This document shows positions 44,275-53,222 of a stretch of DNA of 64,000 bases, one piece after another. Within the stretch, counting starts at the first letter, position 1, and each line of letters opens with the position of its first letter. The translations under genes and the position numbers were made by a program. The DNA is taken from the NCBI RefSeq assembly GCF_003985125.1, contig NZ_ML133580.1, positions 62,001 to 126,000 of the forward strand, in the 5' to 3' direction. The notes beneath the pieces were generated by a model. That model was not told the origin of the DNA. It worked only from the letters and a program-made list of their open reading frames with translations, and ran no database searches. This DNA is from Rhizobium phaseoli. Its GTDB lineage: Bacteria > Pseudomonadota > Alphaproteobacteria > Rhizobiales > Rhizobiaceae.

Positions 44275-44709
44275 CGCGGGCCTGCCGGAACTGCACGGCA
44301 TGACGGCACGGGAAGGCCAGGCGCCGAATCACCGCTGCGATCACGCCGATTGTGGGGGAAACGTGGTGAAAAGCCGCGCTTCACGGAAGATGTCTTGATT
44401 ATTTCACGGCTTTGCTTCATATGCCGCGGCGCCATGATGGCGTTGCTGCAGATGCTCAATGACGGTCGTCTTCGTTTCGAAGATTCCGGCCCGCCTGCAA
44501 GATCGAAGGATTGGTAATTGCGATGCGGTGGAGCACAATGCGCATGCTGGCCTTGAAGGCTGGATGCAGCAGGAGTTTTATGAACTTTCTTGAACCGCTT
44601 CCGTTTGGATATGGGACGAGCCGCCCTCGCATCGCCGCGATGGCGGCACGGAAAGGCTTTCGATGATGGCGATGAGCACGAAGTGTCGTGAGCATCGGAG
44701 ACGCTGCCG
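44275..44709. other. 435-base spacer, no gene seen
   Basis: Only short frames in antisense to neighbouring genes or without domain character are present. A weak AAAGCCG / CGGCTTT pairing (about 44373-44413) could mark the end of the mrp transcript. Confidence 0.4.
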
Positions 44710-45687
44710 GTGATCACCGCTTACAGTTCCAGTTGCAAGTCGGTCGAGGTCCGCGACCTGTCGCAGCCGGCATCCCTTCCCAAGGATGTCGTCTGGATCG
44801 ACATGATCGAGCCGACCCGCGAAGAGGAGCTTTATGTCGAGAAGGTTCTCGGCATCGAGGTTCCGACCCGCGACGACCTCAAGGATATCGAGCCTTCCGC
44901 CCGCCTCTACGTCGAAAACGACGCCGTCTTCATGACCGCCTCGCTCGTCTGGAAAGCCGATACCGACGCGCCGACCCTGACCGATGTCGCTTTCATCCTG
45001 GCCGGACACCGTCTCGTCACCATTCGTTACGCCCATCCCAAATCCTTCGCGCTGTTCATCGCCGCCCTTCACCGGCTGCCGGAAAACTGGCGCAGCGGCG
45101 CAGCCCTTCTCGCCAAGCTGCTCGAGACGATTGTTGATCGCACCGCGGAAATCCTCGAGATCTCCGTTTCGCGCATCGACATCCTGTCGACGCATGTCTT
45201 CGGCGACCGGGCGAAAAAGGTGCGCAAGCCGTCGAACTACCTTGAGGAAAAGCTGCGCGATATTGCCGGTCATCACCGCATGATCAGCAAGCTGCGCGAC
45301 AGTCTCGGTTCGCTGTCCCGGCTGCTGACCTTCTTTCACACGATCCCGGCGATCCAGCAGGACCGCGAGGCCAAGGAGCTCTGCCGTACCGTTTCGCGCG
45401 ATATCCAGTCGCTGTCGGAGCACGCGTCTTTCATCGCCGCCAACATCACCTTCCTGCTCGACGCCTCGCTCGGTCTGATCAATATCGAGCAGAACTCGAT
45501 CATCAAGATTTTCTCGATCGCCTCGGTCGTGTTCCTGCCGCCGACATTGGTCGCCTCCGTCTATGGCATGAATTTTCAGGTCATGCCCGAACTGGCCTGG
45601 ACGGCCGGCTATCCCTATTCGCTGGCTTTGATGGTGATATCGGCCGTCATCCCCTTTTTCTTTTTTCGCTGGAAAGGCTGGCTCTGA
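44710..45687 (+). CDS. corA: CorA-type magnesium transporter
   Basis: A 325-aa inner-membrane Mg2+/Co2+ channel. A large cytoplasmic N-terminal domain is followed by two C-terminal helices. The selectivity motif GMN appears in SVYGMNFQVMPEL just after the first helix, and the protein ends with the basic FFFRWKGWL. The start is GTG at 44710. kup follows after 17 bases, so two cation transporters may share a transcript. Confidence 0.95.
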   Translation: MITAYSSSCKSVEVRDLSQPASLPKDVVWIDMIEPTREEELYVEKVLGIEVPTRDDLKDIEPSARLYVENDAVFMTASLVWKADTDAPTLTDVAFILAGHRLVTIRYAHPKSFALFIAALHRLPENWRSGAALLAKLLETIVDRTAEILEISVSRIDILSTHVFGDRAKKVRKPSNYLEEKLRDIAGHHRMISKLRDSLGSLSRLLTFFHTIPAIQQDREAKELCRTVSRDIQSLSEHASFIAANITFLLDASLGLINIEQNSIIKIFSIASVVFLPPTLVASVYGMNFQVMPELAWTAGYPYSLALMVISAVIPFFFFRWKGWL

Positions 45688-45704
45688 GGAGCCTGTGAAA
45701 TTTC

Positions 45705-47603
45705 ATGTCCGAAGAGAGCCATCCGCACGACCGCCATATGACGCCGCGCAAACTGTTCTATCTCGCGCTCGGTTCCGTCGGCGTCGTCTACGGCGACATC
45801 GGGACGAGCCCGCTCTATGCGTTTCGCGAGGCGCTGAAGCCGGTCGCCCATGACGGCGTCACCCGGTTCGAGGTCATCAGCCTGATCTCGCTGATGATCT
45901 GGGCGCTGACCATCATCGTCACCATCAAATACGTGCTTTTCCTGCTGCGCGCCGATAACGACGGGGAGGGCGGCACGCTGTCGCTGCTCGCCCTTTTGAT
46001 GAAGACCGCCAACGGCCACACCGCTCTCCTGATGCTGCTCGGGCTGATGGGCGCGGCGCTGTTCCTCGGCGATGCGATGATCACCCCGGCGCTTTCAGTG
46101 CTGTCGGCCGTCGAGGGTCTGAAGCTCGTCACACCTAGTCTGGCGGACTATATCGTGCCGATCTCGGTGGTGATCCTGGCGCTGCTCTTTGTCGTCCAGT
46201 CGCGCGGCACCGGCGCCGTCGCCAAATTCTTCGGGCCGATCACCGCGGTCTGGTTCATTGTCATGGCCGCCGCCGGCATTTCCCATATCTCGGATGATTT
46301 CGGCATCCTCGCCGCCTTCAATCCCTATTATGCCGTCAGCTTCCTGCTGCACGAGGGCTTCTACGGCGTCGTCGTGCTCGGCGCCGTCTTCCTGACGGTG
46401 ACCGGCGCCGAAGCGCTATATGCCGATCTCGGCCATTTCGGCCGCCGCCCCATTCAATGGGCCTGGTTCGCTCTGGTGTTTCCGGCGCTGACGCTGAACT
46501 ATCTCGGCCAGGGCGCTCTCGTGCTCGGCCGGCCGGAGACCATGTCCGATCCCTTCTATCTGATGTATCCGCAATGGGCGCTGCTGCCGGTCGTCATCCT
46601 GGCCACCGCTGCGACGATCATCGCCAGCCAGGCCGTCATCACGGGCGCCTTCTCGCTGGTGCGCCAGGGCATCAACCTCGGCTTCCTGCCGCGCATGGAA
46701 ATTCTCTTCACCTCGGAAACGAATACCGGGCAGATCTTCGTGCCGTCGGTCAATGCCGTGCTGTTCTTCGGTGTCATCTTCCTGGTGTTGAGCTTCAAGA
46801 CCTCGGACGCGCTGGCGACCGCCTACGGCATTTCCGTCACCGGCGCCATGGTCGTCACCTCGATCATGGCCTTCGAATTCGTCCGCGCCCGCTGGAACTG
46901 GTCGCTGCCGGTTGCGGTGATCGCGCTTGCGCCGCTGGTCGTGCTCGAAATGATCTTCCTCGGCGCCAATCTTTTGAAGATCCACGACGGCGGTTATATC
47001 CCGATCCTGATCGCCACCGCCTTCACCGTCGTCATGTGGACCTGGCGCCGCGGCACGGCGATCCTGATGGAAAAGACCCGCCACACCGATATTCCGCTCG
47101 CCTCCTTCGTCAGTTCCATCGAGCGCAAGAGCGAGCATTCGCCGGCCCAGGTTCCCGGCACGGCGATCTTCCTGACCAGCGATCCGGAATCCGCACCCGC
47201 CGCCCTCTTGCACAATCTCAAGCACAATCACGTGCTGCACGACCGCAACGTCATCCTGACGATCCGCACGGTCAACAAGCCGCGCGTGCCGAGCCACGAC
47301 CGTTACAAGGTCGAGCAGATCTCCGAGCGCTTCTCGCGCGTCGAACTGCTGTTCGGCTTCATGGAATCGCAGAATGTTTCGCAGGCCCTGGCGACGCTGC
47401 GCAAGACTGGGCTGAAGTTCGACATCATGTCGACCTCCTTCTATCTCGGCCGCCGCAAGCTGGTGCCGGACGCCAAATCAGGCATGCCCTATTGGCAGGA
47501 CCGGCTCTACATCGCCCTTGCCAACGCCGCCGCCAATCCCTCGGACTACTTCCGCCTGCCGGCAAACCGCGTGGTGGAACTGGGGTCGCATGTGATTATT
47601 TGA
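45705..47603 (+). CDS. kup: Kup-type low-affinity potassium uptake protein
   Basis: A 632-aa KUP/HAK/KT transporter. It starts with the conserved GVVYGDIGTSPLYAFREA and has about 12 hydrophobic segments up to residue 440. The soluble C-terminal domain is about 190 residues. Length matches the family. Rhizobia often carry more than one kup gene. Confidence 0.96.
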   Translation: MSEESHPHDRHMTPRKLFYLALGSVGVVYGDIGTSPLYAFREALKPVAHDGVTRFEVISLISLMIWALTIIVTIKYVLFLLRADNDGEGGTLSLLALLMKTANGHTALLMLLGLMGAALFLGDAMITPALSVLSAVEGLKLVTPSLADYIVPISVVILALLFVVQSRGTGAVAKFFGPITAVWFIVMAAAGISHISDDFGILAAFNPYYAVSFLLHEGFYGVVVLGAVFLTVTGAEALYADLGHFGRRPIQWAWFALVFPALTLNYLGQGALVLGRPETMSDPFYLMYPQWALLPVVILATAATIIASQAVITGAFSLVRQGINLGFLPRMEILFTSETNTGQIFVPSVNAVLFFGVIFLVLSFKTSDALATAYGISVTGAMVVTSIMAFEFVRARWNWSLPVAVIALAPLVVLEMIFLGANLLKIHDGGYIPILIATAFTVVMWTWRRGTAILMEKTRHTDIPLASFVSSIERKSEHSPAQVPGTAIFLTSDPESAPAALLHNLKHNHVLHDRNVILTIRTVNKPRVPSHDRYKVEQISERFSRVELLFGFMESQNVSQALATLRKTGLKFDIMSTSFYLGRRKLVPDAKSGMPYWQDRLYIALANAAANPSDYFRLPANRVVELGSHVII

Positions 47604-47670
47604 CGGGTGCGGCGACATTCCCGACACGCGTGTCTGCGCTGTCTGGCTGCTTCCGCCAACTGGTCCTCCG

Positions 47671-47762
47671 TCAGGCTCGGCCCTGAGCCGAGCATCCATA
47701 CGGCACCCACCAGCAGCCGCGGCATGGATCCTCGGCTCAAGGCCCAGGATGACGGAGATTGG
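47671..47762. repeat. Intergenic repeat with CATCCATACGG / CCGCGGCATGGATCCTCGG arms
   Basis: GGCCCTGAGCCGAG (about 47680) pairs with CTCGGCTCAAGGCC (about 47732), and the end reads CCCAGGATGACGG. It is a partial relative of the 4148-4226 element, sharing the CTCGG...GATGACG end. Confidence 0.5.
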
Positions 47763-47868
47763 GGATGCGTCCCTGTCAAACAAGCCACATTAGAACATGC
47801 AAAACTACGCATAGCCACATTCCGGCACGGCCCGTTAACCGGACGTCAAGGTTAATGAGAGATTTTCG

Positions 47869-49077
47869 GTGGAATGTTCCCGCGTTCCATGCCCGGAGTT
47901 GGTGTTGCGTCGAAAGAGCTCTTCCCGTAGCAAGCTGCGTCTTCCCGAGAACTGGGTATCGCCTGTAATCTTCGGGCTCGCAGCCTGGCTGATCTTCCCG
48001 AGTGTCGCCTCCCACGCCGATCTCGCCACCATGCTCGCCGGTCTCGATCGTGAAGGCGAGAGCTGGCGCATGGTGCTGACCAACTCTCCGGCCGGCTCCA
48101 TCCATCAGGCCGAACTCGCTTTTGCCGATCCTGAGGTGACGGGTTCGATTTCGTCGGGCGCCGGCATGGTGCTGCCGGATGGCCGTAAGGTTGCTTTTAC
48201 TGCCAAAGACAAGGGCCACGAGGACACGCCGGACGAGGATCGCGTCAATCGCGCCATGAAGAAGAGCCGCATCGTCGCCGTCGAAAAAATGCAGCCGCCG
48301 AAGGATTTTTCCGCCGGCTCCATCCTCGAGCGCACCAGGATGCTGTTCACCCCGAGCTTCGATCTCAACGAAAGGTCGGCCTTCGTCAAGCCGAAGATCC
48401 AGGGCAAGGAAATCGAGATCGCTACGTCTTTCTATAAGAAGCGGCCGGTGATCGAGGATAATGGCGTGCCGGCGATGCTCGCAAGCCTCGTCACCAGCAA
48501 CAAGGCCGATGTGCTGGCCACGGCCTATGCGCCGGCAGCACCCGATTATTCCCGCCAGTCACCCTTCGATTCGATCCTGACCGAGCCGGACAGCGGCCGC
48601 TTCGTCCCCGAAATCGGCCCGCGCGATCACGCCTGGGCCGCAAGCGTGCTGCCGGCAAGCGTTTTTTCCGCCCGTGAGCAGCAATGTCTTGCCTCCGGCA
48701 TCTATTTCGAGGCGCGTGGAGAATCGGTGAAGGGCCAAGCGGCCGTCGCCCAGGTCATCCTCAACCGCGTCCGCAATCCTGCCTATCCGAAGAGCATTTG
48801 CGGCGTCGTCTATCAGAACGAGGACTGGCGCAACCGCTGCCAGTTTTCCTTCGCCTGCGACGCCATCAAGGACAGGGTGAACTCGGAATATCACTGGCGG
48901 GTCGCCCGCGACGTGGCGATGGCGGTGACATCAGGCAAGATCTGGCTGCCGCAGGTGGGCTCGGCGACCCACTACCACGCCGTCTACGTCCGCCCGAAAT
49001 GGGCAAAGACCATGGAAAAGGTCGGCCGCATCGGCCTCCACGTCTTCTACCGCACCTATGGCGGCGGCTGGAGCTGA
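47869..49077 (+). CDS. Cell-wall hydrolase, SleB-like
   Basis: The 402-aa protein has an N-terminal hydrophobic segment (about residues 30-50, probable signal anchor) and a low-conservation middle. A C-terminal SleB/Hydrolase_2 domain spans about 262-400 with the catalytic Glu 281 in IYFEARGES and the GVVYQNEDW and CQFSFACD segments. It is a probable periplasmic lytic enzyme acting on peptidoglycan. The GTG start at 47869 is uncertain; TTG or GTG codons near 47904 are also possible. Confidence 0.87.
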   Translation: MECSRVPCPELVLRRKSSSRSKLRLPENWVSPVIFGLAAWLIFPSVASHADLATMLAGLDREGESWRMVLTNSPAGSIHQAELAFADPEVTGSISSGAGMVLPDGRKVAFTAKDKGHEDTPDEDRVNRAMKKSRIVAVEKMQPPKDFSAGSILERTRMLFTPSFDLNERSAFVKPKIQGKEIEIATSFYKKRPVIEDNGVPAMLASLVTSNKADVLATAYAPAAPDYSRQSPFDSILTEPDSGRFVPEIGPRDHAWAASVLPASVFSAREQQCLASGIYFEARGESVKGQAAVAQVILNRVRNPAYPKSICGVVYQNEDWRNRCQFSFACDAIKDRVNSEYHWRVARDVAMAVTSGKIWLPQVGSATHYHAVYVRPKWAKTMEKVGRIGLHVFYRTYGGGWS

Positions 49078-49216
49078 GATAAATCGTCCGGGTCCGGTCG
49101 ATTTCCGGCCCCGAAAAGCGGATTCTTTCCGTCGAATTTGCTCGATCGGCCTTTGAGCGCTTTATCCATTTGATTCGACAGGATTATTTTCTCGCTGGAC
49201 AGAAGCTGTCTACGCC

Positions 49217-49245
49217 TTGACTATACTAATCCCTAAAACTATGTT
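49217..49245 (+). promoter_or_regulatory. Promoter of the F0 ATP synthase operon
   Basis: TTGACT (49217-49222), 17-base spacer, TATGTT (49240-49245), about 105 bases before the atpI start. No competing promoter-like pair was seen in the 272-base gap. Confidence 0.7.
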
Positions 49246-49349
49246 GCGCGCGACTTCAGAACGGGCCGGAAGGGTCTCAACCTTCGCGTCCGGGGTCCGA
49301 ATGACCGGGGTAGCGGGAGTGCGGGCGACGGGCAGGCGAGGAGAGATCC

Positions 49350-49688
49350 ATGGCGGACGACCGCGAGGAAAGTCTTGAAAAGCGCCGTGCGCAATTGGGA
49401 GCGGAACTCGCAACCAAGCGCGCTGAGGCGGGAGTGGAACACGCAAACGAGGCCCAAGCCGAGGTAAGCCGCAAAGGTTATGCCCAGGCGATGAAGCTTT
49501 CCAGCGAGTTCATTGCCGCCATTGTCGTCGGTGCCGTCCTTGGCTATCTCCTCGACCGTTTTGTTGGCACGGCGCCTTGGGGGTTGATTGTTCTTCTGCT
49601 TCTCGGATTCTGTGCCGGCGTTCTGAACGTGCTGCGTTCTGCGGGGGTGGTGGCCCATCCCCTGGACGACAAGGACGACAAAAAATAA
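49350..49688 (+). CDS. atpI: ATP synthase accessory protein AtpI
   Basis: A 112-aa protein with a charged N-terminus and two membrane helices (about 52-70 and 76-95). AtpI assists assembly of the c-ring, possibly with Mg2+. It is the first gene of the F0 operon. The end is Asp/Lys rich. Confidence 0.92.
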   Translation: MADDREESLEKRRAQLGAELATKRAEAGVEHANEAQAEVSRKGYAQAMKLSSEFIAAIVVGAVLGYLLDRFVGTAPWGLIVLLLLGFCAGVLNVLRSAGVVAHPLDDKDDKK

Positions 49689-49750
49689 GGACCGGTCCCG
49701 GTCCCGTGCAATGACCCCGCGTCCTGCGGGCCAAAGAGAGAGAACAAGCG

Positions 49751-50503
49751 GTGTCTAACGATCCGACTCATCAGTTCCTGATCCAGAAGATTGTCCCGAT
49801 CGAAGTCGGCGGAATTGATTTTTCGTTCACCAACGCCTCGCTGTTCATGGCCGCTTCGGCTGCCGTTGCCGTCGGCTTCCTCTATTTCGCGACGTCGAAC
49901 CGCGCCATCGTGCCGGGCCGTTCGCAGTCGGTCGCGGAAATGTCCTATGAATTCATCGCCAATATGCTGAAGGAAGGCGCGGGCAAGCAGGGAATGAAGT
50001 TCTTCCCGCTGGTCTTCTCGCTGTTCATGTTCGTGCTGACGGCGAATCTGCTCGGTATGTTTCCCTATTTCTTCACGGTGACGAGCCAGATCATCGTCAC
50101 CTTCGCGCTGGCGATCCTCGTCATCGGCACGGTGCTGGTCTACGGCTTCTATAAGCACGGCTTCCACTTCCTGAATGTCTTCGTGCCTTCGGGCGTGCCG
50201 GGCATTCTGTTGCCGCTGGTCGTCGCGATTGAAATCATTTCCTTCCTGTCCCGTCCGATTTCGCTCTCTGTTCGTCTTTTTGCGAACATGCTCGCCGGTC
50301 ACATCACGCTGAAGGTGTTCGCAGGCTTCGTCGCCTCGCTTGGAGCCCTCGGTGCCGTCGGTGTCGGCGGAGCCGTTCTTCCCCTGATCATGACCGTCGC
50401 CCTGACCGGTCTCGAGTTCCTCGTCGCCTTCCTCCAGGCTTACGTCTTTGCGGTGCTGACTTGCATGTACCTCAATGACGCGATCCATCCGGGCGGGCAC
50501 TAA
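49751..50503 (+). CDS. atpB: ATP synthase F0 subunit a
   Basis: A 250-aa membrane subunit forming the proton half-channels. The essential Arg lies in ISLSVRLFANMLAGH. Five to six hydrophobic segments are present. The start is GTG at 49751. Confidence 0.97.
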   Translation: MSNDPTHQFLIQKIVPIEVGGIDFSFTNASLFMAASAAVAVGFLYFATSNRAIVPGRSQSVAEMSYEFIANMLKEGAGKQGMKFFPLVFSLFMFVLTANLLGMFPYFFTVTSQIIVTFALAILVIGTVLVYGFYKHGFHFLNVFVPSGVPGILLPLVVAIEIISFLSRPISLSVRLFANMLAGHITLKVFAGFVASLGALGAVGVGGAVLPLIMTVALTGLEFLVAFLQAYVFAVLTCMYLNDAIHPGGH

Positions 50504-50570
50504 GGATAACGACATCGACGTCAAAGGGCGTCAGTCATTCGCCGCAACAACCATTTCAAAGGAGTTCAAC

Positions 50571-50798
50571 ATGGAAGCGGAAGCAGCAAAGTTCATCGGT
50601 GCAGGTCTGGCTTGCTTTGGTATGGCCGGTACGGCTCTCGGCCTCGGCAATATCTTCGGCAGCTACCTCTCCGGCGCTCTGCGCAATCCGTCTGCCGCTG
50701 ACAGCCAGTTCGGCCGTCTGGTATTCGGCTTCGCCGTTACGGAAGCTCTGGGCATCTTCTCGCTGCTCGTCGCTCTCCTCCTGCTCTTCGCCGTCTGA
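50571..50798 (+). CDS. atpE: ATP synthase F0 subunit c
   Basis: A 75-aa hairpin of two helices joined by a polar RNPSA loop. The proton-carrying Glu 58 lies in FAVTEALGIF. It begins MEAEAAKFIGAG after AAGGAG. Confidence 0.98.
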   Translation: MEAEAAKFIGAGLACFGMAGTALGLGNIFGSYLSGALRNPSAADSQFGRLVFGFAVTEALGIFSLLVALLLLFAV

Positions 50799-50875
50799 TA
50801 TCGGCGGATAGATGGATCACGGCCTGCCACCGCAAGCCGTGATCCTTTGCATTTGCAGTCCACCTGGAGGTGAGC

Positions 50876-51499
50876 ATGTTTTTTGTGACCCCGGCTTACG
50901 CTGAAGAAGCACCGGCGGCAGCGACTGGCACGGATGCGCATGCCGCTCCGGCCGCAGGCGAGGTCCATACGGAGACCGGCGTTGCCGAAGGCGAACACGC
51001 CCGCGGCCCGTTCCCGCCTTTCGATTCGACGACCTACGCATCCCAGCTGCTCTGGCTGGTGATTACGTTCAGCGTCTTCTACCTCCTTATGCAAAAGGTC
51101 ATCGCGCCGCGCATCGGGGCCATCCTCGATCAGCGTCACACGCGCATCTCCCAGGACCTGGAAGAAGCAGGCCGCCTGAAGGCGGAAGCCGACGCCGCCG
51201 TCCAGACCTATGAAGGCGAGCTCGCCGCTGCCCGCGCCAAGTCGAATGCGATCGGCTCGGCCGCCCGCGACGCCGCCAAGGCCAAGGCCGAAGAGGATCG
51301 CCGCGCTGTCGAGGCGAGCCTGTCGGAAAAGATCAAGGCTGCCGAAGTCCGCATCGCCGACATCAAGGCGAAGGCGTTCGCCGATGTCGGCACCATCGCC
51401 GAGGAAACGGCGGCTGCCGTCGTCGAACAGCTGATCGGCGGCACTGCTGCCCAGGCTGATGTCGCCGCCGCCGTCGCGGCCGCCAAGAAGGAGGCTTAA
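50876..51499 (+). CDS. atpG: ATP synthase F0 subunit b' (AtpF2)
   Basis: A 207-aa peripheral-stalk subunit. A long Ala/Pro/Glu N-terminal extension (about 45 residues) precedes the membrane helix (LLWLVITFSVFYLL) and the charged coiled coil. Alphaproteobacteria have two different b-type subunits. ATG at 50876 with TGGAGG upstream is preferred over GTG at 50870. The symbol atpG/atpX is used variably for this subunit. Confidence 0.92.
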   Translation: MFFVTPAYAEEAPAAATGTDAHAAPAAGEVHTETGVAEGEHARGPFPPFDSTTYASQLLWLVITFSVFYLLMQKVIAPRIGAILDQRHTRISQDLEEAGRLKAEADAAVQTYEGELAAARAKSNAIGSAARDAAKAKAEEDRRAVEASLSEKIKAAEVRIADIKAKAFADVGTIAEETAAAVVEQLIGGTAAQADVAAAVAAAKKEA

Positions 51500-51502
51500 G
51501 CG

Positions 51503-51994
51503 ATGGAATTTCATCTTGACGCGACTTTCTTCGCTTTTGTTGGCCTCGTCCTGTTCCTGGCGCTGGTCGTCTACCTGAAGGTTCCCGGCATGATGGCACG
51601 GTCGCTTGATGACCGCGCCGATCAGATCCGCAACGAGCTGGCTGAAGCCAAGCGTCTGCGCGAAGAGGCCCAGCACCTGCTCGCCGAATACCAGCGCAAG
51701 CGCAAGGAAGCGGAAGCCGAGGCGGCTCACATCGTTGCCGCCGCCGAGCGCGAAGCTGAGATGCTGACCGCCGATGCGAAGAAGAAGACGGAAGAATTCG
51801 TCGCCAATCGCACGGCGCTCTCCGAGCAGAAGATTCTGCAGGCCGAGGCCGAAGCGATGAAGGCGGTCCGTTCCGCCGCCGTCGATCTGGCGATCGCCGC
51901 CGCCGAAACGGTGCTCGCCAAGCAGGCCGACGCCAAGGTCCAGTCCGAACTGTTCGGCAATGCCGTCAGCCAGGTCAAGACGCGGCTCAACTGA
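51503..51994 (+). CDS. atpF: ATP synthase F0 subunit b
   Basis: A 163-aa stalk subunit: N-terminal helix (TFFAFVGLVLFLALVVYL) followed by a long amphipathic coiled coil rich in Ala, Glu, Lys. It begins 3 bases after b'. Last gene of the operon. Confidence 0.96.
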   Translation: MEFHLDATFFAFVGLVLFLALVVYLKVPGMMARSLDDRADQIRNELAEAKRLREEAQHLLAEYQRKRKEAEAEAAHIVAAAEREAEMLTADAKKKTEEFVANRTALSEQKILQAEAEAMKAVRSAAVDLAIAAAETVLAKQADAKVQSELFGNAVSQVKTRLN

Positions 51995-52015
51995 GCGGTA
52001 TCGAATGGAATGAGG

Positions 52016-52044
52016 AAAAGGCCGGGCATGTCCCGGCCTTTTTT
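52016..52044 (+). terminator. Terminator of the F0 ATP synthase operon
   Basis: AAAAGGCCGGG / CCCGGCCTTTT with a 4-base loop followed by TTTTGTT, 22 bases after the atpF stop. Confidence 0.92.
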
Positions 52045-52130
52045 GTTGTTGAGTGGCCCCGTTCGCCGCGTTGTTTCCATGCGGGCGGAATTCACTGATC
52101 ATGCGAAATCCGGCCGAGCAGATCATCGCC

Positions 52131-52316
52131 AGCCCCTCATCCGCCTGCCGGCACCGACCGGGGTCGAGCCACGGGTCTCGACCCGTCCTTCGGACCCCCG
52201 CTTGCGGGGCGAAGGGGATGTGCCGCGAGCTTTCGGTCCCTCTCCCACTCGCGCAGGGCACGTCCCCTCGCCCCGTTTACGGGGAGAGGGCTAGGGTTAG
52301 GGCTAGGGTCAGGGGC
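52131..52316 (+). repeat. Full-length AGCCCCTCATCCG-family repeat with an insertion
   Basis: It begins AGCCCCTCATCCGCCTGCCG and ends with GGGGAGAGGGCTAGGGTTAG and AGGGGC. Compared with the copy at 55099 it carries extra bases around 52157-52200 that form their own GGTCGAGCC...CGACC hairpin. It occupies most of the 323-base gap between atpF and rnhB. Confidence 0.85.
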
Positions 52317-52367
52317 CGCCATCGGGTGTGGAACGGACAGCCGCAGGCTCGTGCCGGTTGAGCAGGC

Positions 52368-53057
52368 CTATTCCGGGATCAACTCATCCATCTCGGGCCC
52401 GTCCTCGCCCTTGCGCAACGGCCGGAAACTCATTCGGTGCAGGGAGCACGGGCCGTGTTTCTCGATGCCGGCGCGGTGCTGCGCGGTGCCGTACCCGGCA
52501 TGCGCGGCGAAGCCATAATCCGGAAAGACATTGTGGGCGCGCGCCATCATCCGGTCGCGTGTCACCTTGGCGACAATCGAGGCGGCGGCGATCGAGACCG
52601 AACGGGCGTCGCCCTTGACCACAGCCTGCCCGGGACAAGCGAGGCCGGGCGGCACGTCGAGGCCGTCGGTCAGCACGTAGCTTGCCGGAACGGCAAGACT
52701 GCAGATGGCGCGGCGCATGGCGTCGAGGCTTGCCTTGCGGATATCCGTCTCATCGATGCGCGTCGAGCTGGAAGAGGCGATCGAGACGGTCGCGGTCGCG
52801 AGAATCTGCACGAACAATTCCTCGCGCCGCTGCGCCGAAAGCTGCTTGGAATCGTTGAGGCCCTCGGGGATGCGCTTCGGATCGAGGATGACGGCGGCGG
52901 CGACGACCGGCCCGGCAAGCGGCCCGCGGCCGGCCTCGTCGGCCCCTGCGACAGGCCAGTGGCCGGCCTTGCGGGCTTTGAGCTCCAGGCGGAAATCCGG
53001 CACGAGCGGAGCCGTGTCGAACAGCAGGGGAGAATCGGGTGACGTGCGAGGTTTCAT
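52368..53057 (-). CDS. rnhB: Ribonuclease HII
   Basis: A 229-aa RNase H2 that removes ribonucleotides from DNA and RNA primers. The catalytic start is VAGADEAGRGPLAGPVVAAAV, followed by LNDSKQLS, and the GDARSVSIAAASIVAKVTRD segment and PDYGFAAHAGYGT near the end. It lies 165 bases downstream of the radical SAM gene on the same strand. Confidence 0.97.
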   Translation of the reverse strand: MKPRTSPDSPLLFDTAPLVPDFRLELKARKAGHWPVAGADEAGRGPLAGPVVAAAVILDPKRIPEGLNDSKQLSAQRREELFVQILATATVSIASSSSTRIDETDIRKASLDAMRRAICSLAVPASYVLTDGLDVPPGLACPGQAVVKGDARSVSIAAASIVAKVTRDRMMARAHNVFPDYGFAAHAGYGTAQHRAGIEKHGPCSLHRMSFRPLRKGEDGPEMDELIPE

Positions 53058-53222
53058 GCGGCTGAACCTCGCACGCCAACCCGATTTCCCGCAAGTCCCC
53101 GGATCAGGGCGGCGGGCCGGGGACGGTCCGGCGGATGGTGGCGGTCAGGGCCATCCGCGGAATTGCGCTCGGGGCTCGAAAACAGGGCGGTTTCCCGAGG
53201 GCCGATGCGCAAATTTTCTAAA

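Noticed and set aside
52285..52316. Telomere-like AGGGTTAGGGCTAGGG stretch
   Set aside because: It is the end of the dispersed GC-rich repeat (the same ending occurs in the 55099 copy), not a telomeric or replication structure.
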